NCBI GenBank assembly: GCA_028822745.1
Contig: JAPKCZ010000063.1
Span: 1 to 8,495 of the forward strand
Origin: Kiritimatiellia bacterium
Lineage (GTDB): Bacteria; Verrucomicrobiota; Kiritimatiellia; UBA8416; JAIOPI01
Reading direction: 5' to 3'
Length of the DNA: 8,495 nucleotides
Part shown: positions 5,739-8,495 of the stretch, piece by piece
How the letters are laid out: the number at the start of each line of letters is the position of its first letter
Numbering within the stretch: the first letter of the stretch is position 1
The notes under the pieces: model-generated
What the model was told of the DNA's origin: nothing
Database searches by the model: none
What the model saw: only the letters and a program-made list of their open reading frames with translations
Program-made: the position numbers and the translations under genes

Positions 5739-6218
5739 TTAGCGCTTTTTCTGGCGTGCGCGCGCTTGTCGATCACGCGCGAGCTCGGTTTCAAATTGGA
5801 CACGCGACTTGAGGATACTTAGTGCAAAAACGGCACTGGGGTCGGACGTTTCTGTAGCGACTTCTGGCGGTGCGACAATATAGACGTCGTGACGTTCGAA
5901 GAGCTCAAGGAGTAGCTGCAGTGGTGCGGAGGCGGTGCCAAGTTTTTCAATACGGCGTACGATGACCCGTTTAACATGACCCGATTCAATCTTGTGAATA
6001 AGGGCAGCCAGCGCAGGGCGACCTTCTTCGTTCTCCAGAGCCCAGCAGGTCGGGTGCAGGTGACCGGGATATTCGATGTCCGTGAAAATATGATCTGGCT
6101 GAATCGTCAGGTTGTGTTCGAGTGCCAATTCGCGAGCAATTTCCACCTGACGTGGAACGGAAGTCGTGTGATGACGTTTTTCCTGCTGACAGGTTCGGGC
6201 GTAAATGCATGCGGTCAT
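5739..6218 (-). CDS. Serine-recombinase-like protein, N-terminal domain only, catalytic residues replaced
   Basis: The 159-residue product resembles the resolvase/invertase catalytic domain. Family landmarks are IYAR (5-8), SVPRQ (20-24, the usual S-I-x-x-Q), a GRPAL segment (66-70), a beta strand VKRVIVRRIEKLG (82-94), and a long C-terminal helix with FETELARDRQ (142-151) like the dimerisation helix E. However, the catalytic Ser is Cys10, and the usual Asp-Arg-Leu-x-Arg reads Glu-Lys-Leu-Gly-Thr (91-95). The protein ends right after helix E, with no helix-turn-helix or zinc-ribbon domain. Strand-exchange activity is therefore unlikely. The frame is intact. ATG 6218 begins three residues before the conserved strand; the frame extends to a TTG at 6242. 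Neither has a good ribosome binding site. The gene lies upstream of trmL. It could be a domesticated regulator or a decaying gene. Confidence 0.75.
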   Translation of the reverse strand: MTACIYARTCQQEKRHHTTSVPRQVEIARELALEHNLTIQPDHIFTDIEYPGHLHPTCWALENEEGRPALAALIHKIESGHVKRVIVRRIEKLGTASAPLQLLLELFERHDVYIVAPPEVATETSDPSAVFALSILKSRVQFETELARDRQARARQKKR

Positions 6219-6256
6219 ATTGATCAGACTAGGAAGGTGCAAGAATATGTCAAGTC

Positions 6257-6284
6257 GCTATAAAAATTTCGCGATATGTGGCAA
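6257..6284 (-). promoter_or_regulatory. Candidate promoter for the recombinase-like gene (and trmL)
   Basis: On the minus strand TTGCCA (6284-6279) and TATAGC (6262-6257) are 16 bases apart, matching five of six and four of six consensus positions, with an AT-rich stretch before the -10 box. A transcript would begin near 6250 and give a leader of about 30 bases to ATG 6218. A second option is TTGACA (6253-6248) with TAGTCT (6231-6226), which would start almost at the ATG and give a leaderless message. Confidence 0.4.
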
Positions 6285-6332
6285 TCCACGGATCTGACCT
6301 GTGTAAGGGTCGCCTATCGAATGCGCCAGCAA

Positions 6333-6358
6333 TGTGGGAGTGTGGGAGTGTGGGAGTG
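6333..6358 (+). repeat. Octamer tandem repeat (TGTGGGAG, 3.25 copies)
   Basis: Three exact copies of TGTGGGAG are followed by TG. About 50 bases further on, 6407-6430 is a CA-rich stretch (ACCCACACACTCACACAC) that is an imperfect complement of the repeat. The array lies in the 250-base gap (6243-6492) between the glycosyltransferase and recombinase-like genes, which otherwise holds only the candidate promoter. The regular GGG tracts could form a G-quadruplex on the + strand. Copy number may vary between strains. Confidence 0.85.
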
Positions 6359-6492
6359 CGTTGTCACCCGATGGGAATCGCGTGGTCAATGAGCGTTTTA
6401 CCTTTTCACATACCCACACACTCACACACGTTCTCTGGGTCCATGCAATCCGTCGCACCTACAAGCGTGTTCTATGACGAATGATTCTCCGC

Positions 6493-7602
6493 TTATGACT
6501 GTGGGGGAAGTAGTTTCGCAATGGCATCCGCGACGTTTTCTGCTGAAATGGATCGCATGCAAGGAACGTCACGGCACAGCTTCTGATACCCAAAGACGGA
6601 ACAGGGTGAACAGGGTAATCCCAGATGGAGGCAAATGCTGGATTTCTGTGGGCTGTGCCACTTTCGCGGATCACTCGGGCCGAAAAGCGCGACACTCGGC
6701 CGAGACAGCGCAGCGGCAAGGTGCATCAGCCCGCTATCGCCCCCAACAAAGACACTGGCGTGCGCTAGCGCATCTGCTGTTTGCGCGAGGCTACAGGTGC
6801 CGATGCGGTTGCGAACATAGGGTAGGGATGTGATTCGTGAAAGTACAGCTTGGGACAAGGTGTGATCGTCGCCGCCGAGAAGGACGATGTTATAGCCGCG
6901 CTGACCAAGCATCTGGATGAGGGTAAACGTGTTCTCGACGGGCCACTGTTTGTATCGATTCATGCTGCCGGGAGCGATGGCGATTTGTGTCGGGTCTGGT
7001 GTTGCACGTGCGGCGTCCGGATTTTTGAGAAGCGCACCATGTAGGCTGCCGCTTCCGGGGTCAACATCAACAGCGCTTAGTAGACGCCGAAACTGATCGA
7101 GTTCGTAACCGTCGACATCATAACTGACGAGGTGCGTATACAGACTTATTCGCATGGGGTTCAATTTGTAACCGACGCGTACCAGTGCGCCACTGGCGAT
7201 GCCCATGACCGCCGAAAAGTTGTGAAACTGTTCCGTGTCGATGCAAAGGTCGAAACGCCTTGATCGAAGTGCCTTCCACAATCGGATCGGGTGCGCGTCG
7301 TATGCGTACGCCGTATGGTCAACGTCGAACAGAGCCAGCACATCAAGGTTGCGCCGCTCGCAAATAATGTCCAACTCGCAGTCGGGCCAGAGGTGCTTAA
7401 TCTGTCGAAGGACCGGTAGCAACATCAACATATCGCCCATACCGCCTGGGCGAATCACAAGAACGCGCTCAATTGAATCGGGCGCCGGTGTGGCCGCAAT
7501 TTCTGGTGCCCCGCTTCGGTGGCGCCAGTAGCCAATGACCCGGCAGAGGGCAAGGCCGAGCGTTGCGTCGAACAGTTTTAGCAGTCGGGTTTTAAGCTTC
7601 AC
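6493..7602 (-). CDS. Glycosyltransferase family 9 (heptosyltransferase-like)
   Basis: This 369-residue GT-B fold enzyme belongs to family GT9, whose members add ADP-heptose or related sugars to LPS core or other surface glycans at the inner face of the cytoplasmic membrane. The N-terminal domain has VLVIRPGGMGDMLMLLPVL (47-65), where Asp57 aligns with the catalytic Asp of WaaC. The C-terminal nucleotide-sugar domain has IAIAPGSMNRYKQWP (207-221), VFVGGDSGLMHLAAAL (284-299), ALFGPSDPRKW (305-315), and a Cys cluster CSPC (331-334), C343 and C348 often seen in this family. About 40 extra residues precede the core. The start is GTG; its ribosome binding site is weak, but a stop codon lies ten codons upstream in frame, so no longer start exists. 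It follows parA by 65 bases. No other LPS gene is in the window, so the acceptor is unknown. Confidence 0.9.
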   Translation of the reverse strand: MKLKTRLLKLFDATLGLALCRVIGYWRHRSGAPEIAATPAPDSIERVLVIRPGGMGDMLMLLPVLRQIKHLWPDCELDIICERRNLDVLALFDVDHTAYAYDAHPIRLWKALRSRRFDLCIDTEQFHNFSAVMGIASGALVRVGYKLNPMRISLYTHLVSYDVDGYELDQFRRLLSAVDVDPGSGSLHGALLKNPDAARATPDPTQIAIAPGSMNRYKQWPVENTFTLIQMLGQRGYNIVLLGGDDHTLSQAVLSRITSLPYVRNRIGTCSLAQTADALAHASVFVGGDSGLMHLAAALSRPSVALFGPSDPRKWHSPQKSSICLHLGLPCSPCSVFGYQKLCRDVPCMRSISAENVADAIAKLLPPQS

Positions 7603-7667
7603 GATGTGCCGTTCACTGTGGTCGCCACGTTAGTGCGGTGCCGCTTGTTCGTAGATTGGGCCGGAAA

Positions 7668-8495
7668 CTACGCGCTCTTCTCGGAGTCGTCGATGGTCTT
7701 TACGCGAAAAATGGGGATACGTGGTGGCCGCTGTGTCTCGGGTGTGTCGTCGGCAAGGGTTATGCCGCGGCGCTCGAGGAAATCACGGGCAAAAAGACTG
7801 TAGGCGACAGCGCCCGGCGATTGTGGTGCATATGTAATGATCGGTTTTCCGAAGCTTGGGGCTTCGCTTAATCGAATGTTTCTCGGGATGACGGTGTTGT
7901 AAATCTTTTCGGGGAAATGTTTGTTCACTTCGCAGACGACGTCGCTCGAAAGGTTGGTGCGCGCATCAAACATGGTCATGACGATACCTTCAACCTCAAG
8001 ACGTGGGTTCGCGCCACTGTCGCGCAGCTGATGGATGAGTTTCGAAATAACACTGAGGCCTTCGAGTGCATAATATTCACACTGCATGGGCACGAGGACA
8101 GAATCTGCGGCCGCAAGCGCGTTCATCGTCAGAATGCCAAGCGAAGGGGGGCAGTCGAGTAGCATGAAATCGTACGTGTCTGTCTCGGCAACCGACCGAA
8201 GCGCTGCGTCAACGCATTGAAGGTAATTGTCCATGCGTGCCACTTCAATTTCAGAGCTCGCCATGTCGAGTTCCGAGGGAATGATATGCACGTTTTCGTA
8301 ATCCGTAGCGCGGCGCATATCGTTGGCGGGCGTTTCTCCGATCATGGCCGGGTACATGCTGATGCCTTCTTCTTTGGCCAGACCCAATCCGCTTGTCGCG
8401 TTCGCCTGCGGGTCGAGATCGACGACAAGAACGGTTTGGCCAAGTTCGGCTAAGCAGGCGGCGAGATTAATGACGGTTGTCGTTTTGCCAACACC
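7668..8495 (-). CDS. parA: ParA/Soj family partition ATPase (5' end outside the window)
   Basis: ParA is a Walker-type ATPase that binds DNA non-specifically and, with ParB, segregates chromosomes or plasmids. The frame is open to the right edge; the visible 275 residues begin inside the P-loop with GVGKTTTVINLA. Only about 10-15 N-terminal residues are missing, including the first Lys-Gly-Gly of the deviant Walker A motif. VLVVDLDPQANAT (22-34) is the A' motif, LLDCPPSLG is Walker B, and PMQCEYYALEGL and IPRNIRLSEAPSFGKPI are typical Soj segments. A polar tail of about 30 residues follows the conserved LFARDFLERRG. The apparent TTG start at 8387 is internal and false. The next gene on the strand is a glycosyltransferase, not parB. 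Confidence 0.93.
   Translation of the reverse strand, partial: GVGKTTTVINLAACLAELGQTVLVVDLDPQANATSGLGLAKEEGISMYPAMIGETPANDMRRATDYENVHIIPSELDMASSEIEVARMDNYLQCVDAALRSVAETDTYDFMLLDCPPSLGILTMNALAAADSVLVPMQCEYYALEGLSVISKLIHQLRDSGANPRLEVEGIVMTMFDARTNLSSDVVCEVNKHFPEKIYNTVIPRNIRLSEAPSFGKPIITYAPQSPGAVAYSLFARDFLERRGITLADDTPETQRPPRIPIFRVKTIDDSEKSA

Noticed and set aside
5654..5803. A 50-residue N-terminal extension of TrmL
   Set aside because: The family begins at the MNIVL strand. The extension is Ser/Lys-rich, overlaps the recombinase-like gene by 65 bases and has no ribosome binding site.
6258..6458. A 66-codon minus-strand reading frame across the octamer repeat
   Set aside because: Its His/Thr/Pro-rich part is just the translated tandem repeat, and it covers the candidate promoter of the next gene.
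1..8495. A mobile element, suggested by the recombinase-like and ParA genes
   Set aside because: No terminal repeats, attachment-site duplication, tRNA or transposase was seen, and the neighbours are core genes in normal order.

Overview
The window looks like ordinary chromosomal DNA from a bacterium of moderate GC content. A Gram-negative type of envelope is suggested by the glycosyltransferase family 9 (heptosyltransferase-like) gene, which usually serves LPS or another cell-surface glycan. The rpsB-tsf pair, trmL and a Soj/ParA ATPase are housekeeping genes. Nothing in the window fixes the phylum; the unusually long Lys/Ala/Glu tail on ribosomal protein S2 and the frequent GTG starts are the most distinctive traits. 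A member of the PVC group is possible, but that is a guess.

Layout. One gene is on the + strand: an SO_0444/ArsP-like permease (141-1190) with a good ribosome binding site. It converges, with a 9-base gap, on a long minus-strand block. Read in the direction of transcription (right to left), that block is: parA (its first few codons lie beyond the right edge), a GT9 glycosyltransferase, about 250 bases of non-coding DNA with an octamer tandem repeat, a short serine-recombinase-like gene, trmL, about 460 bases of non-coding DNA that includes the rpsB leader, rpsB, tsf, a PgsA-like CDP-alcohol phosphatidyltransferase, and a small soluble histidine kinase whose start overlaps the end of the phosphatidyltransferase gene.

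How the genes fit together. rpsB and tsf are the classic pair for the 30S protein S2 and elongation factor Ts. The leader carries a stem-loop just before the rpsB ribosome binding site, and stem-loops without U-tracts lie between rpsB and tsf and between tsf and the lipid gene. This suggests one transcript with graded output. The phosphatidyltransferase and kinase overlap by 38 bases and are probably translationally coupled. trmL modifies the wobble base of tRNA and so also belongs to translation. ParA acts in chromosome or plasmid partition, but no parB follows it here.

Most notable points. (1) The recombinase-like protein keeps the resolvase fold signatures but has Cys where the catalytic Ser should be, Glu-Lys-Leu-Gly-Thr in place of the Asp-Arg-Leu-x-Arg catalytic segment, and no C-terminal DNA-binding domain, while its reading frame is intact. 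(2) S2 carries a tail of about 145 residues. (3) A kinase with no sensor domain is coupled to a phospholipid synthase gene. No CRISPR array, insertion sequence, rRNA or tRNA was seen.
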